Below are positions 43,698 through 55,800 of a stretch of DNA of 64,000 nucleotides, one piece after another. Location of the stretch: NCBI GenBank assembly GCA_029339195.1, contig JAPTJF010000246.1, positions 1-64,000 of the forward strand, read 5' to 3'. Positions within the stretch are counted from its first letter, which is position 1; each line of letters starts with the position of its first letter. The notes beneath the pieces were generated by a model. That model saw nothing but the letters and a program-made list of their open reading frames with translations. It was not told the origin of the DNA and made no database searches. Position numbers and translations under genes: made by a program. This DNA is from Micractinium sp. NFX-FRZ. Taxonomy: Eukaryota > Chlorophyta > Trebouxiophyceae > Chlorellales > Chlorellaceae.

Positions 43698-45840
43698 ATG
43701 CCCACCCTGGTGCTCACGGCCGCCCCGGCCTGCACCCTGCAGCAGCTGCAGAACCTGCTGGAGGCGCAGGGTCTGGCGGGCGCCGAGGCGGTGGCCGTGG
43801 CGACCGGCAGCGGTAGCTTGGCTGCGGGCGCGCTTGCTGCCGGTTCTTACGACACCGTCATTTCCGTGGCTGGCGCTCCTGGGCACCACACCGTGTCCCT
43901 GCTGGGCCTGGCGGCAGCGGCGCTGAAGCCCGGCGGCCGGCTGGTGGTGCAGGAGGTGCGTGCGGCAGCAAGCTGTAGCATTCTGAGCGGGGAGGGCTGG
44001 CATGTGGTGCGGGTTGGTAAGCGGGCAATAGGGGTGGGACATTGGCAGCACTCTGGGCGTGCCGAGAGTTGCCGGGGATACCCAGGGAGTCTTACCAGCA
44101 AGGGGCCCAGGCAGGGGCTGCTGCTGTCCCACCCCGCCTGCACGCTTCCCTTGCTGCCTGGCTGCCGGTTGTGCTGCACCTCCGCCTCCTGTACCCTGCT
44201 GCGCGTCTGTGCACACTGGATCACCCTCCTGCAACCACCGCTAATGAGAGTTTTTTTGCAGTTTTTTATTGTCAAATCATCTGCCAACGGCTGGGCGTGC
44301 ACTGCGCTCACTTTCCGCTGTGCCCTGTCCCTGCCGCCTCCCCGCCGCAGCCCGGCACCTCCGACGCCGACCTCGGCAAAGCCCTGCTGCTCAGCGGCTT
44401 CACAGGCGCAGCCCCCGCGCCCGGCGGCGGCCTGGCAGCCACCAAGCCCTCCTGGCAGACGGGCGCCAAGGCGGCCATCGCTCTCAAGCCGCGCGCCGCC
44501 CAGCCTGCGGCTGCAGCGCCACCTGGGCAGGCCAACGGCGGCGGCGCCAAGTGGACGTTAGCGGCGCTGGGTGGGGGTGACGAGGATGAGGAGCTGGTGG
44601 ATGACGAGGCGCTGCTGACGGAGGAGGACAAGCAGCGGCCGGCGCCAGGTGGGCGGGGGGCAAGGGTCGGGGAGACTGGGGGGCTCATGATGGATGGTGG
44701 GTTGGGCGTGACGCCGGAGGGCCGGGGTGCTGCTTTTGGAGGAGGACAAGCAGCGGCCGGCGCCAGGTGGGTGCTGGCTGTTGTTTGTGTTCCGGCATGC
44801 TGATTAATAACAAGTGTGGGCTGGGCGCGACGTCGGGGGAGAGGTGGGGGGTGGATAGGGCACCAGTGTGTTGAGGCTCGGCAGCAGAGGCGCACAGAAG
44901 GGCGCCGGCTCAATGCGCTGCTACTGCATGCGCCCTCCGCTCTACTGTTGTTTATCATTCACGGCGACTTACCAACCGGCGCACATTACGCACCTCGCGC
45001 CCCGCCACTACCCCATCACCGCCACCACCACTTCAATCCCCATTGCGACCGCATCTGCAAGGTGGGCCTTGAATGCCCCACCCCCTGCCCCCTGCCCCTC
45101 ACACCCTCGATCCCTGCACCCCGTGCACCCGTTTCACCTGCAGCCGCGGCCAACGACGACTGCGAGGTGGGGGCGGCGGGGCGCAAGGCCTGCAAGAACT
45201 GCACCTGCGGCCGTGCGGAGGGCGAGGCCCCCGAGGTGAAGCTGACCAAGGAGCTGCTGGACAACCCCACCAGCGGATGCGGCAGCGTGAGTGGGGGCGG
45301 GGCTTGGCATGCGTTGTTGGGCTCGGCCAGGGTGAGGGTGCGGCTGCTGCAGCGTGCGGTACAGCTGTTGTTAGGAGGCAGGAGTGGGCGGGGGGCGAGA
45401 AGGCGTGCGGGGCAGTTGCTGGACGCTGGCTTGCCCTGGATCCGGCAAGGGGTGCTGGAGAGCCAAGTCCACTAGCAGATGCGGCGGCGGGAGTGGGGGC
45501 AGGGGGCACGGGAGGGCAGGGCGGGGATGCAGGCCTGGCGCAATTGAATGGCGCTGCAGCCCCGTCTGCACAATGCGTGCTGGGCTGGGCAGGCAGCCTG
45601 CTGCACCACGTGTCTTGCTGCCCCCTCTCCATACCCCCCACCCTTGTTTGCCTCGTCTGCCGCTGCCATCAACCCAACACCCCGCCCCCCTGCTCCCCCT
45701 CCCCCACGCCTCGTGCCCGCCTGCAGTGCGGGCTGGGCGACGCGTTCCGCTGCGCCGGCTGCCCCTACCGCGGGCTGCCCTCCTTTGAGATGGGCAAGAA
45801 GATTGAGCTTCCCTCTGACTTCCTGGCGGTGGACCTGTGA
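43698..45840 (+). CDS. DRE2: DRE2/anamorsin (CIAPIN1) cytosolic Fe-S assembly protein
   Basis: Four exons: 43698-43955, 44351-44648, 45144-45286 and 45727-45840, giving 270 aa, within the usual family range. The N-terminal part resembles the degenerate methyltransferase-like domain ([20 protein letters not shown]). An Ala/Pro linker precedes two C-terminal metal-binding motifs: the first is Cys192-x9-Cys202-x2-Cys205-x-Cys207 (KACKNCTCG), the second Cys231-x2-Cys234-x7-Cys242-x2-Cys245, split across exons 3 and 4 and followed by [17 protein letters not shown]2 receives electrons from the diflavin reductase TAH18 in early cytosolic Fe-S cluster assembly. All eight ligand cysteines are present, so the protein should be functional. 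Introns 2 and 3 carry copies of the preceding exon ends. Confidence 0.95.
44737..44772 (+). repeat. Copy of DRE2 exon 2 3' edge
   Basis: GAGGACAAGCAGCGGCCGGC and its CCAG|GTGGGT donor repeat the true exon end at 44648, offset 118 bp. The copied donor fits the consensus better than the original GTGGGC. Confidence 0.9.
45470..45502 (+). repeat. Copy of DRE2 exon 3 3' edge
   Basis: AGCAGATGCGGCGGCGGGAG resembles the exon 3 end AGCGGATGCGGCAGCGTGAG, offset about 203 bp; the donor GT is lost. Confidence 0.7.
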
Positions 45841-46816
45841 CCTGGCGCCAGCTGTCACGTGGTGGGCAGAGGCCCTTGAAGCAAGGGGGCCCTTCCCATG
45901 CGGAGGTGGCATGGGGGCACCCTGGAGATGGTCCGGCGAGCACGCGCAAGCAGGGGAGCATGAAACGTACAGTAGGGGGCGCACAGCACACCCTGGCACA
46001 GGCCTGGGTGGAGGCTGGCAGGATGTGAGAGATGTGCTGTACCCTGCAGCAGCTACTGGGCGCCCAGAAGGGGGGCCTGCGCTGTGCCCCTGTGCTCCCT
46101 CTCTCTTCCATCACATTTGTCACCTGCCTTGCACTCTGGGTTCATGAATGCATTTGGACGTGGAATTGTGTGTAGTTTCCATGTCAAAGCTTCAGAGTTG
46201 CCCGCATCAACACCTGCTGCAGCCCCTGGAAGACTGAGCACACAAGCGGGGTTGGGGTGCTTGGCACTCACAATGCAGCGGTGCCTGAGCCACTGACGTG
46301 AGGCAGCAATGTGCTGCACCTGCCTCCCCTTCACCATACGCGACGTGTCGGGCTTGTTTACTCTGCAACGCCTCGTGTGTGATTGGCATGGCTGTAGGAA
46401 GAGATGTAGGAGGGTTTAATGCAAGGGTGTCGGAAGAGATCCAGGGTGGTCAACAGGCAGTAGACAGGCAGGGGCATGGACTTCCCGGGCGCGGGAGCGG
46501 ATACTTGCAGCACCCAGCTTGAGGGGTTGCATTTGCTTCGCAGCGCAGCACACACACAACAATTTGTGCACAATGATTGGGCACAGCAATGCGGCAGTGG
46601 TGAAGCAGCAATGAAGAACCAGATTAACTTGATGCTCAACATGGGTGGCTCCTGGCCACAGATTCCGCCCACCGACGGCGGCTTCCTCCTAGGGGCGGGC
46701 AGTACCACACCCATCCTCCCGGCCACGCCCGGTGCTTTTGTTCGCGGCTCTAAACTGGTCTCTGGAGGCCTCCGACGTGCTGGGCAGCAGCAGGGGCTGC
46801 CGCGGCAGCAAGCACG
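45841..46816. other. Intergenic region between DRE2 and the modular secreted protein
   Basis: It contains the 3' end of DRE2 and the promoter of the next gene. An open frame at 46476-46874 has no recognisable similarity and overlaps the next gene's first exon in another frame, so it is not called. No RNA gene or repeat was seen. Confidence 0.5.
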
Positions 46817-49800
46817 ATGGGGCGCTCGGCGCCCCGGCGCCCCGCGGCCGACTCAGTTTCTGCGACGGCATTAGCCGCCGTTGTGCTGTTCCTGTTGACG
46901 GGAGAAGGTGGGTGGCATCCAAGCAGCAGCCGCTCGCTTGCACCCCCGCTGCCCGCTGCTCCTGCGGCTGCACACTCCCGCTTGAAGGCCTGCGATGTGG
47001 GTGCGACTCTAACCATCCAGCGGGCCGCACCCCCGCACCGAGTGCAGTGGCAGCTGCAGGGCGGGAGCGGGCGGCGAGCGGTACTGGGAGCGGAGCGAAA
47101 GCGGCGGCTGTCAGGAGGTGAGTGCGATGCACTGCACATATGAAAATGCAGACACGGATTGGCTGCTGCCAGCGGCAAATGCAACCGTGCAGCTCGATTG
47201 CTCACCGGTCAGCCCCGCCGCCAGCCACTCTGCCTTTTCAGCGTGCACCTCATGCTGCCCCTCTGTCTGCGAGCTACGCAGCCCGCCCGGCATACCCACC
47301 CTGACGATCACCCGCACCGGCAGCACCCTCACTGTGACCATCACACCACCAGCCAGCATTGGCAGCTCAGGTGAGTGTCTGCAGGACTCCCCGTGCCTGC
47401 CCTCCCATCCGCGTGCCCAGGTGTATTTTCATGCGGCACCCGCAGCTCGCCACTTGTGCACGGTTGGCTTCATCATCCTCATCATCACCACTGGTGTGGC
47501 CTTGCTTCTCAACCCGCGTGCCTCCCTGCTTACCCGTGCCCCGCAGCCATAGTGCGGTACATAGTTCGGGGCACGCCAGTGGGAAAGCCGGATGGGACGC
47601 CGGCGATTAGCGCTGTGGGGATGGGTGCAGCCGTGGCGCCGCTTGCCCGGGGCCGCCGTGCATTCACCTTCCTGCCCGGGCGGGCAGTCGATGCACCCAC
47701 CGCTCTTGGCCGGTACAAGTGAGTTTTCACGAGCGCTGGGCTGCGTCAGCACGGCTTCAGCCAACGCCATGCAGCAACTCAGCAAGCGTTGTGAGCTGGC
47801 AGGGGTGACGGCACGTGGATGCAACAGCCGGTATCACCACTCTTTGGAGCAGCATGCCACTCCCCCAGTGTGCGCGGGCGCAGCCGGCTGCACGGTAGGT
47901 ATCCAAGTCTTATGCTTCTTTTCCCTGCAGGGCCGGAATGAGCTATAGCTTCACGGCAGCGGCGGTGAACGCCGCCGGGCCGGGGAGATTTAGCAACGCC
48001 AGCATAGCACTGGCCACCCCCCAGAGGTGAGTGCGCTGCCAGCAGCCCACCCAGCCCAGCCCAGCCCAGCCCTTGGCCTTGCTTTCGCATCCTGCCTTTT
48101 CACGTATGGGGGTGGAAACTCAATTCTGTTGTTGTCCTTCTGCTACTGAAGCCCGCTCGCCCTGAACACCCCTTTGCTGCATGTTCCTGCGTGCAGCCAG
48201 CCGTGCGCGCCCAGCATAGTGAGCGTGACCGCAGTCGGCGCGTCGATATTCGTGGACGTCATGCCGACAGCGCCAGGCACCCTGTGCTCAGGTGACGACC
48301 TGCCGCCAGGCTGGATGGATGGACGACTGCGCACAATGTCTGTGTTGTGTGCATGCGTCAGGACGCACCTTGCGCAGAACACGATGGCAGCCTTCTCTGA
48401 GTGACCTGCTGCATTCATAAAAAAAAATCACAGTTTTTTCCTCTGCTGATCTGCCCATGCAGTTGGCGTGAGCAGCTACAAGATCAGGGGGGCCCCCACG
48501 GTGGGGGGCAGCGGCAGCAGCATCACCCAGACTGGGGCCGGGGCGGTGGGCCCTGGCGGCACGGTGAGAGCGGGCGCGACTGATTGTTTGTTCATGCATC
48601 ATGCATGAATGAGCCTGCACTGCACAGCTGGTCGGTGAGGCGCTGCACTGAGGCTGAGGAGGAGGGGGAGGCTGAGGTGGCACTCCCCCACTCTGACGAC
48701 TCTTGGGCCTGCACCTGCGCCTCCCCCCTTTCCTCCCGAATGCGCAGAGGCGGTTTGCCTTCAGCCCCGGCACTCCCGGTCAGCCGGGCCGCTACCGCCG
48801 CTCCTTCCCAGCCAGCAAATACACCTTTACTGCCCTGGCAACCAACACCGCCGGAGACAGCACCAGCAGCCGCTCCACAGCCGCATTCACGGCGCCCGCA
48901 GCGTGAGGCACCGCCCGCAGGCTGGGCAGTTGCTGCCTGCCTGCATGCCTGCCTGCCTGCCTGTCGGGCTTGCAGCAGCAGCAGAGATGCTGCGCCCTTG
49001 TTGCCTGCTGACACCTCTGTGATAACAACTGGTGGTGTGGGCAACTGAACTGCGGCCGCCTGCAGAAGAGCGCTAACAGGCCAACAATCGCCACCCTGTC
49101 TGCAGCCCGGCTCCCTCGCCGCCGCCACCGCCAAAGCCGTCGCCGCCCCCACCGCCATCACCTCGCCCGCCTCCTTCGCCGCCACCGCCCCCCTCGCCAC
49201 CCCCTCCCTCGCCTCGGCCGCCATCCCCCAGCCCGCCGCCACCTGCGCCCTCGCCGCCCCCTCCCTCACCCAGGCCCCCACCACCCCCACCCCCACCCCC
49301 ACCGCCACCGCCAAAGCCGTCGCCGCCACCGCCGCCCAGCCCTCTGCCGCCTTCCCCTCCGCGGCCTAGGCCGCCGCCACCTCCTCCCTCCCCGCCACCA
49401 CCGTCGCCACCTCGCCCGCCGCCGCCCAGGCCGCCTCCGCCTCCTCCCCCTTCCCCTTTGCCTCCCAGACCGCCGTCCCCACCCCCTGCCCCGCCGCCTC
49501 CCTCTCCCCCGCCTCCTTCCCCCTCCCCCCCTCCCCCCTCTCCACCCAACCCTCCCCCGCCGCCACCGGTACGCACACCGCCTGCCTGCAGCAGAGGTCG
49601 CGGGCACAGCAGCCATCAAATGCCAGCAGTGCACAGACTGCTCCACACAGACCTTTGCTCCTCATGATCCCCCCATGCCAGCTGCTTTATGTACTTGCCA
49701 CCGTTACGGCCCCGTCTGCTCCCACCTCCCTGCCGCCCGCCTGCAGCCCTGCCAGTCGGTAGGTGACGAGTGCAACCCCGCCGATGTCGCCATCTGCTGC

Positions 49801-52800
49801 TTCGGCTGCTGCAATCGGGAGCTGTTTGGCTACGTCTGCGGCAACTGCTCGTCCCCGCCCCCGCCCTCGCCCCCGCCCCCGCCCCCAAAGGTGCCCGCTC
49901 GCCTGCCTGCCCCGTGGGCAGCGCTGTTTGCTCTTTCCAACGCTGCACCCGCAAGCCCCCAACGTCCTGCCCACTGTAACCGCCTGCTGCAGCGCCTCGG
50001 CTCCCTCTCCTTCCCTGCTGTTCCCCCCTCCCACCCCCTGATCCCCACCCTTCCTCAAGTTACCTGCCTGCTGCCCCCCCCTGATCCCCTCCCCTTCCTC
50101 CCGTGCCCCGCCTGCCTGCCTGCAGCTCTGCAAGGAGCTGGGCGAGGTGTGCACTGCCGCCGACACCGTCGGCCTGCCCTGCTGCTCGGGCTTCTGCGAC
50201 ATCGACGGCACCTGCCAGCAAGTCAGGCGCTCCCCGCCCTCGCCCCCGGTACGCAAGCCTGCGTCGCTGCCTGCCGCTGTGCGCGTGTGTATGGGGCGCC
50301 TGCGCGCCTGCTGCCGTGTGCGCGGGTGCGAGCCCATGCCGGCCCCCGCAAGGAGCTGCTGACATACCTGCCCGCATGCCTTGCCTGCCTGCCCGCCCCC
50401 GCCTGCCCCCCCCCCCTGCAGGCCTGCAGCGATGTCGGCGCCAGCTGCGGGTACGTCGCACCCTTCACTACCAACCCGCCCTGCTGCCCCGGCAGCTGCT
50501 GCAATGACATCGACTATGGCCTGCTCGGCACCGTCCAGCAGTGCGGGTCGTGCCCGCCGCCCTCGCCGCCCCCCGTACCGCCGCGCCCGCCGGCACCGCC
50601 CCCCCTCCCTCCCGCCCCCCCAAAGGCGAGCATGGGCTGGCGTGTGGTGGGTAACTTATGCAGCCCACGTGGCAGCACCTCTCTGCTGCTGGGCACCGCC
50701 GCTGCTGCTTGCCCCAGAAAGCGCGCTGCCCCCTCAGCCATCGGTGCCCGCGCTTCACCGGCGTAGTCGTCAAACTGCCTTGTGTGACACTTTCTTCTCG
50801 CCTGCCCTGCCCTGCCCTGCCCTGCCCTGCAGGTCTGCCTGTTTGACGGGGAGCGCTTTGACCCCTTTGAGGAAATGCCCTGCTGCTCTGGATGCGTGGA
50901 CCCCGCCGGCATCTGTGCTCCCTGCCCCCCGCCGCCTCCCGATGTGCGCCGCCCCCCACCGTGCTGCATGCATGCTGACCTGCCTTGCTGGCAGCGTTGT
51001 GGGCATGCATTAGGGGCAGTCGTGCCGCGTGATGACCTGCCTTGCTGGCAGGGGTGGGCGTGCAGCAGAGGCGCATGTGTGCACCTCGGGGGCGAGGGAC
51101 GGCAGGCGTGGCACGGGGCACATGGTCATGGTTGCCCAAGGCTGCCGTGTGCTCTGCTGGGCGAGCAGCTCCTTGCTGTCCTTTGAGGACCCTCCGACCG
51201 CGTCTCACCCTGTGCAGGCTACATACAGCCTTGCCCATCCTGCCACACTGCGTGGGCAGGCAGCATACAGAGCTCTAATCCCCTCCTGCCACCCCTGCCT
51301 CCCCCTTGCCTTCCCACCCGCAGAGTTGCATCCGCCCAGGCAACATGTGCGGCACAAACGAGACTTCAGGCATGTCGTGTTGCAGCGGCTGCTGCCTGAA
51401 CGTCCCCGGATCTGGCCTTGTGCCCGACCACTCTGCCTGCGGCCCCTGCCCAGCGCCCCCCCTGCCGCCGCACCCCCCGCCCAGCCCCCCGCCTACCCCG
51501 CCTACCCCGCCAAGGCCGCCTCCGTCCCCACAGGTGTGTGCTGCTGCCCGCAGCCTGCATGCATGCGCGGCAGCAGCAGGTGGCTCCCGGTGCGAGTGCC
51601 GGCGGGTTGTGCAGCCTCGCCCCCCCCTCCCTTTGTCGGTGCCTTGCTGTGCTGCTTGGGGCGGGACGCAGGCAAGCCATCGCCTGCAACAGCTAGCCTG
51701 TTGTCGTCGATCCACAAAGCGCTTGCCACCTTTGGCACGCACATCAAGCCTGCCTCCTCACCCCCCCCCCCACCGCTTGCCCCCAAACCGCCCTGGGCCA
51801 CGCACCTTGCTTCCCCGCTTGCCCACAACCACCTGCCTTGACCCTCCAACAGCGGGCCCGACCCCTCCAGCATTGCACACACATCCCACTGCCAGCCGCC
51901 ATGCACCCGTTGCCGGGCTGCAGACATGTGTTGGCCACGAACGAACGAACGCACCTACCTGTGAGCGCTAACGGGCCCTCACCCCCCTCTACCCCAACAC
52001 CACGCAGACCTGCCAGCCCCCGCTTCAGCTGTGTGGCGCAGCTGACTTGGACCCCTTGCTGCCCCCAGAGCTCCAACAGCGGCCCTGCTGCACGGGCGTG
52101 TGCAATTCTTTGTTGGGCATTTGCATCCCGCCCTCGCCGCCGCCCCCGCCCCCAGCCCGCCCCCCGCCGCCTCCCAAGGTGAGCGTGAGCACGCCTGCAC
52201 CGCTCGGCAAGACCTTCATTCCAGGCTGGCAGGCCCCTAGAGAGGCTGTCAGCTTGCCCAGCTGACTGTAGGCAGGCTCCAAGCCATCTCACACCTGTTG
52301 TGTTGCAGCCCGCCTGTCTGCCAACAAGTTTTGGGGGTGCACCAAGCCGTGCTCTGTGCCTGGGTGCCGGCCCTCCCCCTCGCTCCCACCCTTCTCCACG
52401 CCTGCACGTGCGCCCCGCCCGGGCAGTGCTGCCCCACTGCTCTGACGCCTCTCCCACCACCTCTCCCGCCAATTTCCACCGCACACCCCACCCCGCCTGA
52501 TCCCAGCACTTTGACAAAGAATGCGGGCCGCACAATCCTCAACTGACGTCCCCTCTGTCACCCTGCCCCTCTGTCATCCCCCTGTGCAGACCTGCAGCCT
52601 GTTTGGGGAAGTGTGCCGCTATCAGGATGTGGATCTCCTGCCCTGCTGCGGGGGCAACGGCTGCTGCACGCAGATCCAGGCTACCCGTGGTGAAGGGCCG
52701 CCCTTTGACAGCGGCATCTACAAGTGCGAGACGTGCCGCTCCCCGCCCCCGCCCTCGCCGCCCCCTCCAAGGCCGCCGCCCCCGCCACCACCCAACCCTC

Positions 52801-55800
52801 CCTCCCCGCCCCGCCCTCCCCCGAAGGTAACAGACGGTTCTGTACTCGCATGCCTGCATGTGCAGGCAGCGCCGCTCCTGCTCCTGCTTGCTTGCTACCC
52901 CCACCGGCCTGCCTGCGTTCTGTGCTGTGCACCTTGGGCGGGCACGTGCTGTGCCAGCATCAAGCAGCATGCCAGGCTGGGCTGCCCCTCTGCCAAGGGT
53001 TGCCTCGCATGCCTTCCTTCCTGGCAAGGCCGCAATGCCCCAGGTGCAGCTCCCTGCACAACAGAGCAGAAGCGTCCAACGCTGCATCCCTGCCACGCTT
53101 GAACCCTCCCCCCCGCCCGTGCCTGCCCCTCCCACCCACCCATGGTGCAGGTGTGCAACTTGCTGGGGGAGCTGTGCGAGGGGTCTGGCCCCACACCCAA
53201 CGACCTCCCCTGCTGCTCCGGCTGCTGCAAGTTTGACAGCTTCCGGGAGGTGTCACGCTGCACCGCGTGCCCCCCACCGCCCGCGCCCCCTCCCCGCCCG
53301 CCCACCCCTTCCCCACCCCCGCCGTCGCCCTCACCGCCGCCCCTCCCGCCCTCGCCCCGCCCGCCGCCCTTCCCGCCGCCCCCAGAGGTCAGTGCAGCAC
53401 CCCAACCCACCCCAAGTTGCCTGTCATGCCACGCGCAAGGCCGTCTGCGCAGGCGTGCCATCCCTACCTTGTGCCCTGGCCTGCATCCATCCTGCCGGCA
53501 GGATCCCGGCAGTCCCCTGCCACCCTGCCCCGCTGTGCTGCGCTGTGGCCGTGCTGTGACATGCTGTGCTGCGCGCCCCCCTCTCCCCGCTGCAGACGTG
53601 CATCCCAGTCAACTTCTCCTGCCCCATCACGCGGAGCCTGCCCTGCTGCGACGGCTGCTGCCTTCCGCTGGAGGATGTTGAGGGGGCGCTCACGTGCCAG
53701 GTGTCCAACCTCTGCCCCAGCCCGCCCCCACCCCTACCTCCCAGCCCCTCACCCCCACCTCCCAACCCCTCGCCACCGCCTCCCAGCCCCTCGCCACCAC
53801 CGCCCAAACCCTCGCCACCACCTCCCAAACCCTCACCACCGCCTCCCAGCCCCTCGCCACCGCCTCCCAGCCCCTCGCCTCCGCCTCCCAGCCCCTCGCC
53901 ACTGCCTCCCAGCCCTCCCAGCCCTCCCCCTCCCCCAAGCCCGCCTCCTGATCCCCCAAGCCCTCCCGCGCCCCCCAGCCCGCCTCCTGATCCTCCCAGC
54001 CCGCCCGCCCCCCAACCACCGCCTCCCAGCCCCCCACCCCCCTCGCCCCCACCTTCACCCCACCCCCCAAGTCCTTCCCCTCCCCCACCCCAGCCCCCAA
54101 GTCCCTCCCCTCCCCCGCTCTCTCCTTCACCACCACCACCTTCGCCCTCGCCACCGCCACCACCCCCGTCTCCGTCGCCGCCACCCCCCTCGCCATCGCC
54201 GCCACCGCCTTCGCCATCTCCGCCACCCCCCTCGCCACCGCCACCATCCCCATCCCCACCGCCGCCATCCCCTCCCCCACCACCGCCGTCACCCCCTCCG
54301 CCGCCGCCGTCCCCTTCACCCCCGCCCCCATCCCCATCCCCGCCTCCCCCCTTCCCTTCCCCACCACCACCCTCACCACCAACACCTCCCCTGCCACCAC
54401 CGTCCCCGCCATCGCCCCCTCCCTCTCCCCCAGCCCCCCCCTCGCCGCCGTCCCCACCGTTGCCCCCCTCCCCTCCGCCCCTGCCGCCCTCGCCCTCGCC
54501 CCCTCCCCCTTCCCCGTCTCCACCACCCCCTTCGCCCCAGCCGCCTCCCTCCCCACCTCCATCGCCTCCATTGCCCCCCTCCCCACCTCCCCCACCCTCG
54601 CCCCGCCCACCTCGGCCTCCACCCCGGGCAAGTGCCGTGCCTCTCCTCCCCCACCCTGCTGAGCGTGCTTTGCCGCAGCTATAATGTTCTTGTTTGCTGC
54701 ACCTCCAACCCGGTACAAACAAATCGACACTTGTTGCAGGCTCTGGCGGGTCCGCACCTAGGTTTGCTGCAGCCAAGGTGACCTGCCTGCCTGCCTGCCT
54801 CACACCTTGCCAACGCCTGCCTCCTGCACACACACCTGCAGACCTGCGTACCCGACGGCTTCCGATGCGAACCCGGTGGCATGTCCTGCTGCGTCGGCTG
54901 CTGCGTGCAGCTGCAAGGCCTTCCAATCGCCTTCGCCTGCCAGGCCAACCGATGCCCCCCTCCGCCGCGCCCGCCGCGCCCGCCCCCACGCCCACGGCCT
55001 CCGCCGCCCCCCAAGGCACGCCGCCTGCTGCCTGCCTGCACCCATGCCCTTGTCCTGCCTGCCCCGCCCCCACCTCTCATCAAACCCGAGGCCCGCCATG
55101 CGGGCACGGTGCACCCTACCGCGCTCTCGTGCATTCTTGTGCAGCCTCCTTGCCTCTCCACCCCCCACCTCCACCTCCGGTGGGCTCCCCCCCCCCGTCC
55201 CCCGTCCCCCGGTCTCTGCTGCCCTCTAGTGCCCGCCTGTTGTGCCAACTTGCCCAGCACGTACTGCAAGCGAGCAGCATCTCCTTACTGTGGTCCCCTT
55301 CTCTACATTCTACATTCTACATTCTACATTCGACATCCTCTGACCTGCCTTTGTCTTCTGCCACCCTTCCTTCCCCGCCCCGTCCCGGCAGGTCTGCATC
55401 CCCCTGGCCTTTGAATGCCCCGACGCCGGCCTGCGCTGCTGCCAGGGCTGCTGCGGCAGGGTGGATGCGGGGCCCGGGAAGGACCTGCGCATCTGCCAGC
55501 TGGACAACTGTGAGTGCTGCCTGCGGGGGGGAGGCGGCGGGGGGGGGGTGCGCACATGGATTTGGAGAGGGGCGACATCACGTGCAGACATGCCACAGCT
55601 GCTGCATTCATGCTGCCTGCACTGAAGTTGAGGCACGCGGGGGCTTGGCTGACATGCACTGCAGGCACAGCTTCCTTGTGTGCAGTCCATGGGTTTGAGA
55701 TGCCTTGCAAACCAACACGAGCGGGCGCTGCTGGGCAAAGGCAAAGCCGTCCTGCCGCTGATGTGTGCCCCCCGCCTTCTCCCCGGGTATGCATGCAGGC

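Noticed and set aside
46476..46874. Plus-strand open frame before the modular secreted protein
   Set aside because: No family similarity, and it overlaps the signal-peptide exon in a different frame.
49073..49576. Minus-strand glycine-rich open frame
   Set aside because: Mirror of the proline-rich exon 49106-49568, which is tied in phase to the FN3 exon upstream and the first cysteine module downstream.
53424..55073. Long minus-strand open frame of Gly/Glu repeats
   Set aside because: It is the reverse complement of the PPSP-coding exon. Gly-rich antisense frames arise from C-rich codons, and the plus-strand model has matching splice phases and cysteine modules on both sides.
49747..55509. 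Reading the cysteine modules as venom-type peptides because of the C-x6-C...CC spacing
   Set aside because: Cystine-knot spacing is shared by many harmless folds. The modules are fused in one large proline-rich secreted protein, which points to a structural wall role.
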